Below, piece after piece: positions 1-8,734 of a stretch of 64,000 bases of DNA. The notes below the pieces were generated by a model, which was given only the letters and a program-made list of their open reading frames with translations, had not been told where the DNA came from and ran no database searches. The stretch is taken from NCBI RefSeq assembly GCF_000768315.1, contig NZ_AQQX01000001.1:744001-808000 (forward strand), read 5' to 3'. How positions within the stretch are numbered: the first letter of the stretch is position 1; the number at the start of each line of letters is the position of its first letter. The position numbers and the translations under genes were made by a program. Source of the DNA: Pseudooceanicola atlanticus. Its GTDB lineage: Bacteria > Pseudomonadota > Alphaproteobacteria > Rhodobacterales > Rhodobacteraceae.

Positions 1-37
1 CAACGACGCCCTCAACCCCAAACTTTGGAGACGCTGA
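1..37 (+). CDS. C-terminal tail of an ABC transporter permease (partial)
   Basis: Only the last 11 codons are in the window, reading NDALNPKLWRR and then TGA at 35-37. The stop shares one base with the ATG of the next gene, as in a translationally coupled operon. Tails of this kind (ALDPRLR-like) are usual at the C-terminus of DppC/OppC inner-membrane permeases. The assignment rests on that tail and on the two peptide-type ATPase genes that follow. Confidence 0.5.
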   Translation, partial: NDALNPKLWRR

Positions 38-1029
38 TGGACCCCATCCTTTCTGTCCGTGACCTCTGCGTCGACGTGGGTACCGGGATCCAGGTCCACC
101 GGGTTCTTGACGGCGTGTCCCTCGACCTCTTTCCCGGCAAGACATTGGGCGTGGTCGGTGAATCCGGTTGCGGCAAGTCGATGACCGCGCTGGCCACGAT
201 GGGACTGCTGCCCGACCGGTTTTCGGTCGCGTCCGGCTCCATCCAACTGGCGGGCGAAGAGATGACGACGATCAAGCCCGCCCGGCTGCGGCAATTGCGC
301 GGCAACATGATCTCTATGATCTTCCAGGAGCTGATGACCTCGCTCAACCCGCTGCTGACGGTGGAACGCCAGATTGCCGAGGTGGTCGAACCGCACCAGC
401 ACAAGACCAAGGCCCGCGAGATCGCGCTGGAGATGCTGCGCGCTATCCCGATCCCGTCGCCGGAGGACCGTCTGGCCGCTTATCCCCATGAATTATTGGG
501 CAGAATGCGGCAGCGGGTGATGATCGCCATCGCTCTGGCCTGCCGCCCCAAGGTCATCATCGCGGACGAACCGACCACCGCGCTCGACGTGACGGTGCAG
601 GCTCAGATCTTCCGCCTGTTGCGAGACCTGCAGATGGATACAGAAACCGCGATCATGCTGATCACCCATGACCTTGGCGCGGTGGCAGAAATGGCGGACG
701 AGGTCGCGGTGTTCTGCGCCGGCAAGTCGATCGAAAGCGGCCCGGTGGGCGATATCCTCGACCGGCCGGCCCACCCCTATACCCGTGGCCTGATGTCCCG
801 CACCCCGCGGCTGAAACTGGGCGCGGCGGCGCGTCTGCCCGATGCCGGGTCGCTGGGCGAAATCCCCGGCATGGTGCCGCCGCTGGGCCGGTTCCCCAAG
901 GCCTGCCGCTTTGCGCCGCGCTGCGCGCTGGCGGATGAACGCTGCCGGTCCGAAGACCCGCCGCGGCTGCCCGTCGGCACCGCTCAAACCGCCCTTTGCT
1001 GGTACGCGAAAGAGGAGGCCCTGGCATGA
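37..1029 (+). CDS. Dipeptide/oligopeptide ABC transporter ATP-binding protein, DppD/OppD type, with degenerate signature motif
   Basis: Cytoplasmic ATPase that would power uptake of peptides or similar solutes, paired with the next gene. Walker A is GESGCGKS (about residue 41), Walker B is VIIADEPTT (about 173), and the H-loop is LITHDL. The C-terminus has four cysteines (ACRFAPRC, ERC, LCW), as in the peptide-importer subfamily, some members of which hold an iron-sulfur cluster there. The ABC signature, normally LSGGM, reads LLGRM (residues 153-157), losing the Ser and second Gly that contact ATP; it uses TTA, TTG and AGA codons, and TTA and AGA are unusual in this GC-rich setting. ATG 37 is preferred to the in-frame TTG at 25 because GGAG sits six bases before it. 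The family is clear, but activity is doubtful. Confidence 0.9.
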   Translation: MDPILSVRDLCVDVGTGIQVHRVLDGVSLDLFPGKTLGVVGESGCGKSMTALATMGLLPDRFSVASGSIQLAGEEMTTIKPARLRQLRGNMISMIFQELMTSLNPLLTVERQIAEVVEPHQHKTKAREIALEMLRAIPIPSPEDRLAAYPHELLGRMRQRVMIAIALACRPKVIIADEPTTALDVTVQAQIFRLLRDLQMDTETAIMLITHDLGAVAEMADEVAVFCAGKSIESGPVGDILDRPAHPYTRGLMSRTPRLKLGAAARLPDAGSLGEIPGMVPPLGRFPKACRFAPRCALADERCRSEDPPRLPVGTAQTALCWYAKEEALA

Positions 1030-1949
1030 GTCTCGTTGATGTTCAGGACCTCAAGGTCCATTTTCCGCTGGCCTCGGGCGACGTGGTCAAGGCCGTCGAT
1101 GGCGTGACCTTCCGAGTCGAGGCCGGGTCGAGCTTTGGGATCGTCGGCGAAAGCGGGTCGGGAAAATCGACGACCGCGCAGGCGCTCATGCGGTTGGTGG
1201 ACCCGGTCGCGGGGTCCATGTCTTTGGGCCCACACAGCCTGTCGGGGCTAGAGGGCGAACCGCTGCGCAAGGCACACAAGGACATCCAGACGGTGTTCCA
1301 GGATCCCTTCTCCTCGCTGAACCCGCGACTGCGGGCAGGGCGTGCGGTGCGGGAACCGCTGGACCTGATGGATTTCGGCACCAAGGCCGAGCGCGAGGCC
1401 CGCGTGGACGAGATGTTCGAAGCCGTGGGCCTGCATCCCGATGCCAAGCGGCTATTCCCGCACCAGTTCTCGGGCGGGCAACGACAGCGGCTGTGCATTG
1501 CGTGGGCCATGGTGACCGAACCGCGGCTTGTCGTCTGTGACGAACCCGTCCCTGCGCTCGACGTGGCGATCCAGGCGCAGATCCTGAACCTTTTGAAAGG
1601 GCTGCAGAAAACCAAGAACCTGACCTATATCTTCATCTCTCACGACCTCGCCGTGGTGCAGAATATCTGCACCCATGTCGCGGTGATGTACCTGGGCGAG
1701 TTCGTGGAAACCGGCCCGGTGGAAGAGATCTTTTCGGGCGCCCAGCATCCCTACACCTGGTCGCTGATGGCTGCGGCCCTGTCGCCGGATGATCGGGACC
1801 AGGGGCGCGAGAGGTTCACCGTGGAAGGAGAGCCGCCATCGCCCATCAACCCGCCGCCCGGATGCCGTTTCGCGGGGCGCTGTCCCTTCGCCCAGGACAA
1901 GTGCCGGACCGAGAGACCGGTTCTGTCCAAGGTAACGAACGGGCACTAG
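1026..1949 (+). CDS. Peptide ABC transporter ATP-binding protein, DppF/OppF type, truncated by an in-frame TAG
   Basis: Second ATPase of the importer; its ATG overlaps the previous stop (ATGA). Walker A is GESGSGKS, the signature is FSGGQ, Walker B is LVVCDEP, and the H-loop is FISHDL. The C-terminal cysteine motif begins normally (GCRFAGRC, DKC), but TAG at 1947-1949 ends the protein after NGH. The same frame then continues VACHFAGDLNPPIPELAAMA to TGA at 2010-2012, just before the terminator. That tail is the expected family ending and carries the fourth cysteine. Other oddities are IAWAM where IARAL is usual and VPALDV where VSALDV is usual. Because both ATPases are affected, decay of the operon is a reasonable inference; a base-call error is the alternative. 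Confidence 0.88.
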   Translation: MSLVDVQDLKVHFPLASGDVVKAVDGVTFRVEAGSSFGIVGESGSGKSTTAQALMRLVDPVAGSMSLGPHSLSGLEGEPLRKAHKDIQTVFQDPFSSLNPRLRAGRAVREPLDLMDFGTKAEREARVDEMFEAVGLHPDAKRLFPHQFSGGQRQRLCIAWAMVTEPRLVVCDEPVPALDVAIQAQILNLLKGLQKTKNLTYIFISHDLAVVQNICTHVAVMYLGEFVETGPVEEIFSGAQHPYTWSLMAAALSPDDRDQGRERFTVEGEPPSPINPPPGCRFAGRCPFAQDKCRTERPVLSKVTNGH

Positions 1950-2017
1950 GTGGCCTGCCACTTTGCCGGGGACCTGAACCCGCCGATCCCGGAGCTAGCC
2001 GCCATGGCCTGACGCTA

Positions 2018-2047
2018 AAAGGCCCGCCATTGGCGGGCCTTTGTTTT
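2018..2047 (+). terminator. Rho-independent terminator after the peptide transporter operon
   Basis: AAAGGCCCGCC and GGCGGGCCTTT form an 11-bp stem around a three-base loop, followed by TTGTTTTT. It starts six bases after the TGA at 2012, which supports 2012 rather than 1949 as the original end of the second ATPase gene. Confidence 0.88.
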
Positions 2048-2100
2048 TGGTGGGATCGCGTTAGCCTATTGATTTCAATGAGATTTCTGCGTTTTTATGC

Positions 2101-2850
2101 TCAGGCCACCAGCGTGTCATCGCCCTGCAGACGGCCGGTGGCGAGGGCGCGGCGGTGGTTGAACGTGCCGATCATCGTGGCCGCGAAAACGCTGAGTGCG
2201 ACGATGGCGACCATGATCGACAGGGTCACGCCGCCGATGCCGGTTTCGCCCATGTCGAACATGTTCAGGGACACGCTGGCCATGGCGATGAAATGCAGGC
2301 TGCAGACACCGGCGATGATGCCCGCGGCCTTGCCCAGAAGACCCTTGGAATCGGTGTCGACGCGGGTCAGCGCGAAGCTGAAACAGAGGATCGAGATCAC
2401 GATTCCTGCCGTCAGAACAAGGGGGTTATAGGTGGGCAGGCAGTTTTCGACCGCGGTCATCCCGGTGAGGTGCATGCCGGCCACGCCGAGGGCGGTGAAG
2501 GCGCCGAGGCCCATGCGTTCCAGGCGGTCGCGGAAAATCTCGCTCGCGGCGATGGGCAGGCCCACGAAAACGATGCCGACGAGGATGGAAATCGACGTCA
2601 ATTCAAGGTCATAGGTGAGGGCGGCGTCGGGGCGGTAGCCGATCATGGCGACGAAATGGGTGGTCCAGACACCGACCCCGGCGACAAGCGCGATCCAGGC
2701 GGCGCCGAACAGGCGCTGGCGGGTGGTCGCGGTGGCGCTGTTTCGCATCAGCAGCACGAGGGTCATGGCCATTACCGTACAGACGGCGGCGGCGGCCAGA
2801 ATGAAGTTGGCGCGGGTCTCCAGGACACCTTGAAGAAGCAATCCGATCAT
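2101..2850 (-). CDS. Standalone MHYT-domain integral membrane protein
   Basis: A 249-residue protein that is nearly all membrane. It has seven hydrophobic segments and three MHYT-type motifs at the membrane edge: WTTHFVAM, AGMHLTGM and SLHFIAM. The MHYT domain is a proposed sensor of oxygen, CO or NO through bound metal and is usually fused to GGDEF/EAL or kinase outputs. Here the chain ends about 20 residues after the last helix, so no output domain is present. Its promoter region carries an 11-bp tandem repeat (3068-3109). The Cache protein and polysaccharide genes nearby suggest a signalling partnership, but this is inference. Confidence 0.85.
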   Translation of the reverse strand: MIGLLLQGVLETRANFILAAAAVCTVMAMTLVLLMRNSATATTRQRLFGAAWIALVAGVGVWTTHFVAMIGYRPDAALTYDLELTSISILVGIVFVGLPIAASEIFRDRLERMGLGAFTALGVAGMHLTGMTAVENCLPTYNPLVLTAGIVISILCFSFALTRVDTDSKGLLGKAAGIIAGVCSLHFIAMASVSLNMFDMGETGIGGVTLSIMVAIVALSVFAATMIGTFNHRRALATGRLQGDDTLVA

Positions 2851-3067
2851 CGTGGTAAGTGCCTATTTTATTTGTTTTTTATCCTATGCGCGTCGGGGGA
2901 GACGCGCCGCTGCTCATTGATTGCTTCGTGCCTGAAATACCTGAAAATATCTACAGGGCCGCTAGGTCAATATATGCAGTATTTGCATTGTATGTTTCAT
3001 TTTTGCCGCGCTTGCACATTGCTTTGACGCAGCGCAGCGAGAGATCGGGTTAACGCCCCGAACGGGA

Positions 3068-3109
3068 CGTCGGTATCACGTCGGTATTGCGTCGGTATCC
3101 GGTCGGTGC
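3068..3109. repeat. 11-bp tandem repeat upstream of the MHYT gene
   Basis: CGTCGGTAT occurs at 3068, 3079 and 3090, with a weaker copy GGTCGGTGC at 3101, all exactly 11 bp apart (about one helical turn). It lies in the 358-bp gap 2851-3208, which holds no convincing gene; the rest of the gap is AT-rich sequence near the MHYT start and short GGGGCA repeats near 3185. Read toward the MHYT gene the unit is ATACCGACG. The same unit, period and orientation occur upstream of ychF at 45541-45582. Confidence 0.85.
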
Positions 3110-3208
3110 GGTCGCGCATCGCTGGCACGACCGTCACAGGGGCAACGGACAGGTCACGACAGGGGACGGACACGTCACGGCTGGGGCAGGGGCAGGGGCA
3201 GGCGCCTG

Positions 3209-4312
3209 TCAGTCGGGGATGCGCGATTGCAGGCGGCTGAGCGATTGCGACAGGAGGGAGCTTTCGCGGGAGGACGAGAATTCCTCCGGGTAGACGTCGT
3301 GATCTTCGGCCATGGCGCGGGAGGTTTCGGCGAGCCGCTCGAACGGGTCGAGGAAATGCCGCGCGAAGACCAGGGTGAAGACCAGCAGCAGGGCCATGAG
3401 GCTGACCAGGCTCATGAACAGGGTCATCGGCAGGGACCGTCCGTCGAAGACCATGACAGCGGCGGGCATCCGCACGATCAGCGACCAGTTCAGCGGCGGC
3501 ATCGAGTCAGTCCCGAAATTGGGCACGATGGCAAGGATTTCGCGATCGCCAGCAGGGCTTTCCGAGGGGATCACCTGGGTCCGGTTCAGTTGCAACCGGT
3601 CAATCGTCGTCTCGGCAAGCGGCGACGCGCCCTGACCAAGCCGTTGCACCAGGATGGTGCCTTCGCGGTTCAGGACGAAGGCATCGAGGCGCAATTCCTC
3701 GGCCGTGGATTTCAGATAGCCGTCCAGCCAGGGCATGCGGAGGTTGTAGGCGAAGACGCCGATGACCTCTCCGTCCTCGTTGGTAACGGGGGTCGAGAGG
3801 TTCAGCAGTTCTTCGATCTGGTAATTCGATCCGGGGCGCGGCTTCGAGGCACGGTAGACGTTGCCGATGGACCCGCCTTGCAGGCCCTCGCGGAACCAGC
3901 GGCGTTCGCCGACCTGGTCACCCTGGCGGGTGCCGTTGGACCCGACGACGATGGTGCCGCTGCGATTGGCGAAACCGGCCCAGGCGATCCGGCCCCCGGC
4001 GCCCAGCACCGCATCGGCAAATTCGCGCATGTCGTCGAGATTGCCGGAACCCGCGGCATTGGCCACGGCCTGAAGACTGTCCCATTCCCGTTCGATGGCG
4101 CGCGACATCGCAACCTCGAGCGCGAGGGCGCCGCGCAGGGCGTTTTCGGCCTGAACCTCGGCCTGGAACGTGCGGCCGTAGCGGGCCATGGGGCCGAGAA
4201 TGACCAGCACCGCGACAATCCCGAAAATCAGGGTGGCGCCGACAAAGGCGTTATGCAGCCGTGGCGGGCGCGGCAGCGTCGGGATGATGGTATTGGTGTC
4301 GCTCTGTGCCAT
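3209..4312 (-). CDS. Cache-domain membrane sensor protein without an output domain
   Basis: 367 residues: a short cytoplasmic N-terminus, a membrane helix (about 23-43), a periplasmic region of about 255 residues that looks like a double Cache sensor (e.g. ERRWFREGL, RPGSNYQIEELLNLSTPV), a second helix (about 301-322), and about 40 residues starting ARHFLDPFERL. That last part resembles the beginning of a HAMP linker. Chemoreceptors, kinases and diguanylate cyclases share this layout but continue into a signalling domain; here the chain stops. It is divergent from the GH8 gene at 4365, so it may sense a sugar or polymer, though the ligand is unknown. Confidence 0.75.
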   Translation of the reverse strand: MAQSDTNTIIPTLPRPPRLHNAFVGATLIFGIVAVLVILGPMARYGRTFQAEVQAENALRGALALEVAMSRAIEREWDSLQAVANAAGSGNLDDMREFADAVLGAGGRIAWAGFANRSGTIVVGSNGTRQGDQVGERRWFREGLQGGSIGNVYRASKPRPGSNYQIEELLNLSTPVTNEDGEVIGVFAYNLRMPWLDGYLKSTAEELRLDAFVLNREGTILVQRLGQGASPLAETTIDRLQLNRTQVIPSESPAGDREILAIVPNFGTDSMPPLNWSLIVRMPAAVMVFDGRSLPMTLFMSLVSLMALLLVFTLVFARHFLDPFERLAETSRAMAEDHDVYPEEFSSSRESSLLSQSLSRLQSRIPD

Positions 4313-4364
4313 TCTAGCCTAAGCCCTAACTTTGTCGTGTCTGCGAGTCACTTCTTGATCTGAG

Positions 4365-5420
4365 ATGGTTAACGCTATGCTAAGAAGATGGCCGAAAGAT
4401 GCAATTTTAGAAATGTTTGAGGGGAATTTGAGGCTTCCGCGACGTCAAGTTCTGGCCGGTTGCGGCGCTTTCCTGGCGACGGGTCTCAGCGCCGGCGACG
4501 CGCGGGGGTGGCAGGTCTGGAAGGATGCGTTTCTGCGGCCCGACGGGCGCGTGGTGGACGATCTTCAGGACGCCGCCAGCCATTCCGAGGGCCAGGGATA
4601 CGGCATGGTGCTGGCCCAGGCCGAAGGAGACCGGGCCGCTTTCGCGCGGATGGAGACCTGGGCCGCGCAGGTCCTGGCAGTGCGCGATGATGGCCTGATG
4701 TCCTGGCGCTGGCGGCCGGGGCAGGCGGCACCCGATCCGCAGACCGCCACCGATGGCGATCTGTTTCGGGCCTGGGCGCTGTGGCGCGCGGTGCATCAAT
4801 CGGGCTGGACCGAATTCGCGGGCCGGGGAGAGGCGATCGTGGCGGGGCTGGTGTCGCACTGCCTGGCGGTCGATCCGCGCACCGAGGACGAACCGTTGCT
4901 GACCCCCGCCGCCGACAGCCCTCGCGGCGCGCCGGGGGTGCTGTTCAACCCGTCCTACATCATGTCCCGGGCGCTGCGCGAACTGGGGCAGGCCCATGGC
5001 GCCCCCATGCTGATCCGCGCGGCGGATCACGGAGAGACGGTTCTGGCCGAACTCAGCGCGGAGGGGCTGGTGCCCGACTGGACGCTGGTGACGCCAGACG
5101 GGTTCCGCCCCTCGCCGCGGCATTCGGCGCTGCACGGGTACGATGCGGCGCGGGTCGCGCTGTACCTGATCTGGTCGGGGCGTGGCGACCATCCGGCCGT
5201 GGCACGCAGCGCGGTGCTTTACGATCAGGCCGGGCCGGTGCCGGTGGTGGCGACATCCGACGGCATTGTTCAGGAGGTCAGCGACTATGCGGGGTTCCGG
5301 GCCCTGCGGGCGCTGGTGCGCTGCATTCCCCTGCCCGGGGCGATGCCGAGCCAGCCCTATTACCCCGCCACCCTGGGCCGGTTGGCGGCAATTGCCCGAC
5401 GCGAAGGGGGCTGCGCCTGA
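4365..5420 (+). CDS. Glycoside hydrolase family 8 endoglucanase (BcsZ-like)
   Basis: Predicted periplasmic beta-glucanase associated with a cellulose-like polymer synthase. The GH8 acid motif SEGQGYGM (Glu about 75 from ATG 4365) and the downstream ATDGDLFRAWAL segment with conserved aspartates are both present. Before them is a twin-arginine-like export signal, LPRRQVLAGCGAFLATG. The start is uncertain: ATG 4365 and ATG 4413 are in frame, and TTG 4428 has GAGGGG just upstream; the signal peptide works with any of them. The family includes cellulases, lichenases and chitosanases, so beta-1,4 or mixed-linkage glucan are both possible. It begins a four-gene set with the adaptor, synthase and barrel genes. 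Confidence 0.85.
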   Translation: MVNAMLRRWPKDAILEMFEGNLRLPRRQVLAGCGAFLATGLSAGDARGWQVWKDAFLRPDGRVVDDLQDAASHSEGQGYGMVLAQAEGDRAAFARMETWAAQVLAVRDDGLMSWRWRPGQAAPDPQTATDGDLFRAWALWRAVHQSGWTEFAGRGEAIVAGLVSHCLAVDPRTEDEPLLTPAADSPRGAPGVLFNPSYIMSRALRELGQAHGAPMLIRAADHGETVLAELSAEGLVPDWTLVTPDGFRPSPRHSALHGYDAARVALYLIWSGRGDHPAVARSAVLYDQAGPVPVVATSDGIVQEVSDYAGFRALRALVRCIPLPGAMPSQPYYPATLGRLAAIARREGGCA

Positions 5421-5523
5421 CGGCAATTTTTTGCTGCTTTCCGCCAAGTTGCCTCAAGTTTGCCCTATACTATGGTTAATCACTTCCTTCGGATGTTTGT
5501 TGTCCCGTGAAGGAGACGTAGGT

Positions 5524-6693
5524 TTGCGGTATTTGCGCCTTTTGCTTGGAGCGGTCGTCATTGTTGGCGCGCTCTATCTTATTGTCGTGGAACAGATGGC
5601 CGGGGCCAGCAGCAACGCGGTCGTCAATGCGCCCGTGGTGACGCTGCGCAGCCCGATTGCCGGGCAGCTGGACCTGTCGCCGCTGGCCCTGGGCGCCGTA
5701 GTGACGCGGGACGAACCGCTGGCCGAGATCCGCGACAATCAGGCTGACCGGGTGCGGCTGAACGACCTGCTGATGGAACGCGACCTCGCCCTGGCGGAGT
5801 TGAACCGTCTGCGCACGGTGCGCGACCGGCGCAGCAACCATTTCGGCGAGGTCTCGGGTCTGGCACGGGCCTACCGCGAGGCGCGCTGGCGGGAACTGGC
5901 CGCGATGTCGGGGGAGGCAACGTCTGGCGAGGTGCCGGCCTTCGAAAGCGACAAGGTCGTGCCGAGCGAGGGCCTGGACCGGATCGAGGAGGCCGCGCAA
6001 CCGCTGCAGGTCGACCCGGAACCGCCGCGTCGCGGGGCGGGGTCGGCCCCGTCCGAGAGCCAGTCGGTACAGCAATTCCGCCGCGACGAGGTCGAAAAGG
6101 GCACCTACCTGGACGGGTCGGCGAACCCGGTCTGGTCCTACCAGATGCGGAGCCTCGAGGCGTCGCTGGCACTGGGCGTGTCGGATGCGGAGCTGAAGGA
6201 GGCCCTGGCGCGGGTTACGGCCTACGAGGCACGGATCGAACGGGAACGGGAGCGGGTGAACCTGCTGGCCGGGGCGAACGTGTCGACCCCCGTGCATGGC
6301 GTGCTGTGGGAACGGCTGGTGGCCGACGGGGTGGTGCTTCAGCGGGGCGATCCGATGCTGCGCATCGCCAATTGCGAAGCGGTCCTGGTGACGCTGTCGG
6401 TGACGGAAAACGTCTACAACACGCTACAGACCGGCGATGCGGCGACGTTCCGCTTCAACGGGTCGAGCCAGACGATGCAGGGCACGGTGGCGCGGCTGGC
6501 CGGGTCGGGCGCGGCGACGGTCTATCGCGAACTGGCCGTGGCGCCGTCGCAGAAGCACCTGGAACGCTACGACGTGACCCTGCTGGTGCCCGAGCTGCGG
6601 GACACGCCCGAAGAGGGCTGCCCGATCGGGCGCACCGGGCGCGTGTTCTTCGACGACCGGCCGCTGAACTTCCTGCGCGATCTGTGGAACTGA
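5524..6693 (+). CDS. HlyD-like membrane-fusion/adaptor protein of the polysaccharide cluster
   Basis: 389 residues with one N-terminal membrane helix (RYLRLLLGAVVIVGALYLIV), then a lipoyl-like half motif (VVTLRSPIAGQLDLSPLALG), a helical hairpin region with many charged residues, the second half motif (NVSTPVHGVLWERLVADGVV), and a beta-barrel region. This is the layout of periplasmic adaptor proteins. TTG 5524 is chosen because AAGGAG lies eight bases before it and the frame then starts at the membrane helix. It is followed four bases later by the GT2 synthase. BgsB of the mixed-linkage glucan system is also adaptor-like, which suggests a role in polymer export or synthase assembly. Confidence 0.78.
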   Translation: MRYLRLLLGAVVIVGALYLIVVEQMAGASSNAVVNAPVVTLRSPIAGQLDLSPLALGAVVTRDEPLAEIRDNQADRVRLNDLLMERDLALAELNRLRTVRDRRSNHFGEVSGLARAYREARWRELAAMSGEATSGEVPAFESDKVVPSEGLDRIEEAAQPLQVDPEPPRRGAGSAPSESQSVQQFRRDEVEKGTYLDGSANPVWSYQMRSLEASLALGVSDAELKEALARVTAYEARIERERERVNLLAGANVSTPVHGVLWERLVADGVVLQRGDPMLRIANCEAVLVTLSVTENVYNTLQTGDAATFRFNGSSQTMQGTVARLAGSGAATVYRELAVAPSQKHLERYDVTLLVPELRDTPEEGCPIGRTGRVFFDDRPLNFLRDLWN

Positions 6694-6697
6694 GCCC

Positions 6698-8683
6698 TTG
6701 CCGCCGTTGTACCTAAGCGAAGCGGGGTCGAGCGTCCTGCACCTGCTGCCGGTTCTGGGCGCGGCGCTGATCCTGCCCGGCCTGGTCAATCCGCGCAGCG
6801 GGGTGCAGAGGACGGCGCTGTTCGTCATCGCCATGGCACTGTCGCTGCGCTACCTGTGGTGGCGCGCGACGGAGACCATCGCGCCGCTGGGCCTGACCGT
6901 CGACTGGGCGGCGAGCTGGTCTCTCTTCGCGATGGAGTTCCTGGCGATGATCGGGTCCTTCAGCGCCTTCATCATCATGATGCGCTACCGCGACCGCGGA
7001 GAGGAGGCGACGCGCAATGCCGGGTGGTGGGGCAGCCGGGCAGAGCCGCATGTGGTGCTGATGATCGCCACCTACAACGAAGAGCTGGAGGTGCTGGAAC
7101 GCACGATCATCGGGGCCAAGGCGCTGCGCCACAAGAGCAAGGAGATCCTGGTTCTGGATGATGGCCGGCGCGACTGGTTGCAGGATTTCTGCGCCGCTCA
7201 GGGCGTGGGATACATGCGCCGGCCGGACAACCTGGATGCCAAGGCCGGCAATATCAACCACGCGCTGGCGCGGCTGTCGGAACGCACCGTGCCGCCCGAT
7301 TTCGTGGCCGTTCTGGATGCGGATTTCGTGCCGCACAGGGGGTTCATCTCGCGTTCGCTGGCGCTGTTTCACGACCCGTCGGTCGGTCTGGTGCAGACGC
7401 CGCAGCATTTCTTCAACGCCGACCCGATCCAGCACAACCTCGGGATCAGCGAAACCTACCCGGACGAGCAGCGCTTCTTCTTCGACCACATGCAGCCGTC
7501 GCGGGACGGCTGGGGGATCGCCTTCTGCTGCGGCACGTCCTCGGTCATCCGGTTCAGCGCGCTGAAGGATATCGGCGGCTTCCCCCGCGAAAGCGTGACC
7601 GAGGATTTCATGCTGACCCTGGCGCTTCAGAACGGGGGCTGGCGGACCGTCTACCTGAACGAGGCCCTGACCGAGGGGCTGGCCCCGGAAGGCCTGAAGG
7701 AATACGTGACCCAGCGGGCGCGCTGGTGTCTCGGCCTGATGCAGATCGCCCGGTCCAGCCTGGGCCCGCTGCGCCGCAACGGGCTGCGCCTGCGCGACCG
7801 GTGGAGCGTGCTGGATTCGGTCTTTTACTGGCTGACGACCTTTCCCTTCCGGCTGGCGGCGGTGATCTATCCGCTGCTCTACTGGTTCTTCAACATCACC
7901 GTGGTGGATGCGCGCCTGCCCGACGTGATCAGCTATTTCGGCACCTATTACCTGTGGACGCTGCTGGTGCTGAACCTGCTGTCGCGGGGCACCGTGGTGC
8001 CGCTGCTGAACGATGTGAGCCAGCTGATCGGCGCATGGCCGATCACCCGCGCGGCGGTCACGGGGCTGTTGTGGCCCAACGGCCACCCGTTCAGCGTGAC
8101 GGCAAAGGGCGGCGACCGCAGCAAGGTCGTGGTGCAATGGCGAATGATGCGGTTCTTCGGCAGCCTGCTGGCACTGACCCTGATAGGGCTCGTGCTGGGG
8201 CTGGTCTTCGACCGGTTCGCGTTCAACGATGCGGGCGACGGCAAATGGGTGATCCTGTTCTGGACCATCTACAACCTGTTCGTGCTGATCATCTGCAGCG
8301 TCGCCTGCGTGGAGCTGCCGCGCCGCGAACGCCACGTGGCCGACCGGCCCGAGAGGGTGAGCTTTGCCGCCGCGGGCAAGGACCGGCCGGTCTGGCTGGC
8401 CAGCCTGACCATGGACAGCGCCCGGCTGCGTGGCCATCGCTACGAGATCGGCACCGAGGGCGTGGTGACGCTGGACGAGGTCGGACCCGTCCGCGCCGAA
8501 GTGAAATCGCAGACCGAGGACGGCGTGCGCCTGGCGCTGCGCCCGGATCTGGACCAGCGCGAGGCGCTGATGCTGAGGCTGCATGCGACGGACAACACGC
8601 CGGGGATCGTCGCGGTGCGCCTGTCCGAAATGGTGTCGGATATCGCCCGGCGTTTTTCCTTCCATTCGGGGTCGGGGCATTGA
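6698..8683 (+). CDS. Cellulose-synthase-like family 2 glycosyltransferase (BcsA/BgsA-like)
   Basis: 661-residue inner-membrane processive beta-glycosyltransferase. Membrane helices flank a cytoplasmic GT2 domain with the expected motifs: DDG at 154-156, DAD at 207-209, TED at 301-303 and QRARW at 339-343. The C-terminal region after the last helices begins PRRERH and resembles a PilZ domain only weakly: I see no clean RxxxR plus (D/N)xSxxG pair, so c-di-GMP control is possible but not shown. The start is TTG 6698, four bases after the adaptor stop. No bcsB gene is nearby, so cellulose is not certain; a mixed-linkage glucan or curdlan-like polymer is equally plausible. Confidence 0.88.
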   Translation: MPPLYLSEAGSSVLHLLPVLGAALILPGLVNPRSGVQRTALFVIAMALSLRYLWWRATETIAPLGLTVDWAASWSLFAMEFLAMIGSFSAFIIMMRYRDRGEEATRNAGWWGSRAEPHVVLMIATYNEELEVLERTIIGAKALRHKSKEILVLDDGRRDWLQDFCAAQGVGYMRRPDNLDAKAGNINHALARLSERTVPPDFVAVLDADFVPHRGFISRSLALFHDPSVGLVQTPQHFFNADPIQHNLGISETYPDEQRFFFDHMQPSRDGWGIAFCCGTSSVIRFSALKDIGGFPRESVTEDFMLTLALQNGGWRTVYLNEALTEGLAPEGLKEYVTQRARWCLGLMQIARSSLGPLRRNGLRLRDRWSVLDSVFYWLTTFPFRLAAVIYPLLYWFFNITVVDARLPDVISYFGTYYLWTLLVLNLLSRGTVVPLLNDVSQLIGAWPITRAAVTGLLWPNGHPFSVTAKGGDRSKVVVQWRMMRFFGSLLALTLIGLVLGLVFDRFAFNDAGDGKWVILFWTIYNLFVLIICSVACVELPRRERHVADRPERVSFAAAGKDRPVWLASLTMDSARLRGHRYEIGTEGVVTLDEVGPVRAEVKSQTEDGVRLALRPDLDQREALMLRLHATDNTPGIVAVRLSEMVSDIARRFSFHSGSGH

Positions 8684-8734
8684 CCTCTGGCGCCGTGGCC
8701 CGATGCTGGGCCCATGACATCTAAGGAGCGTTCC

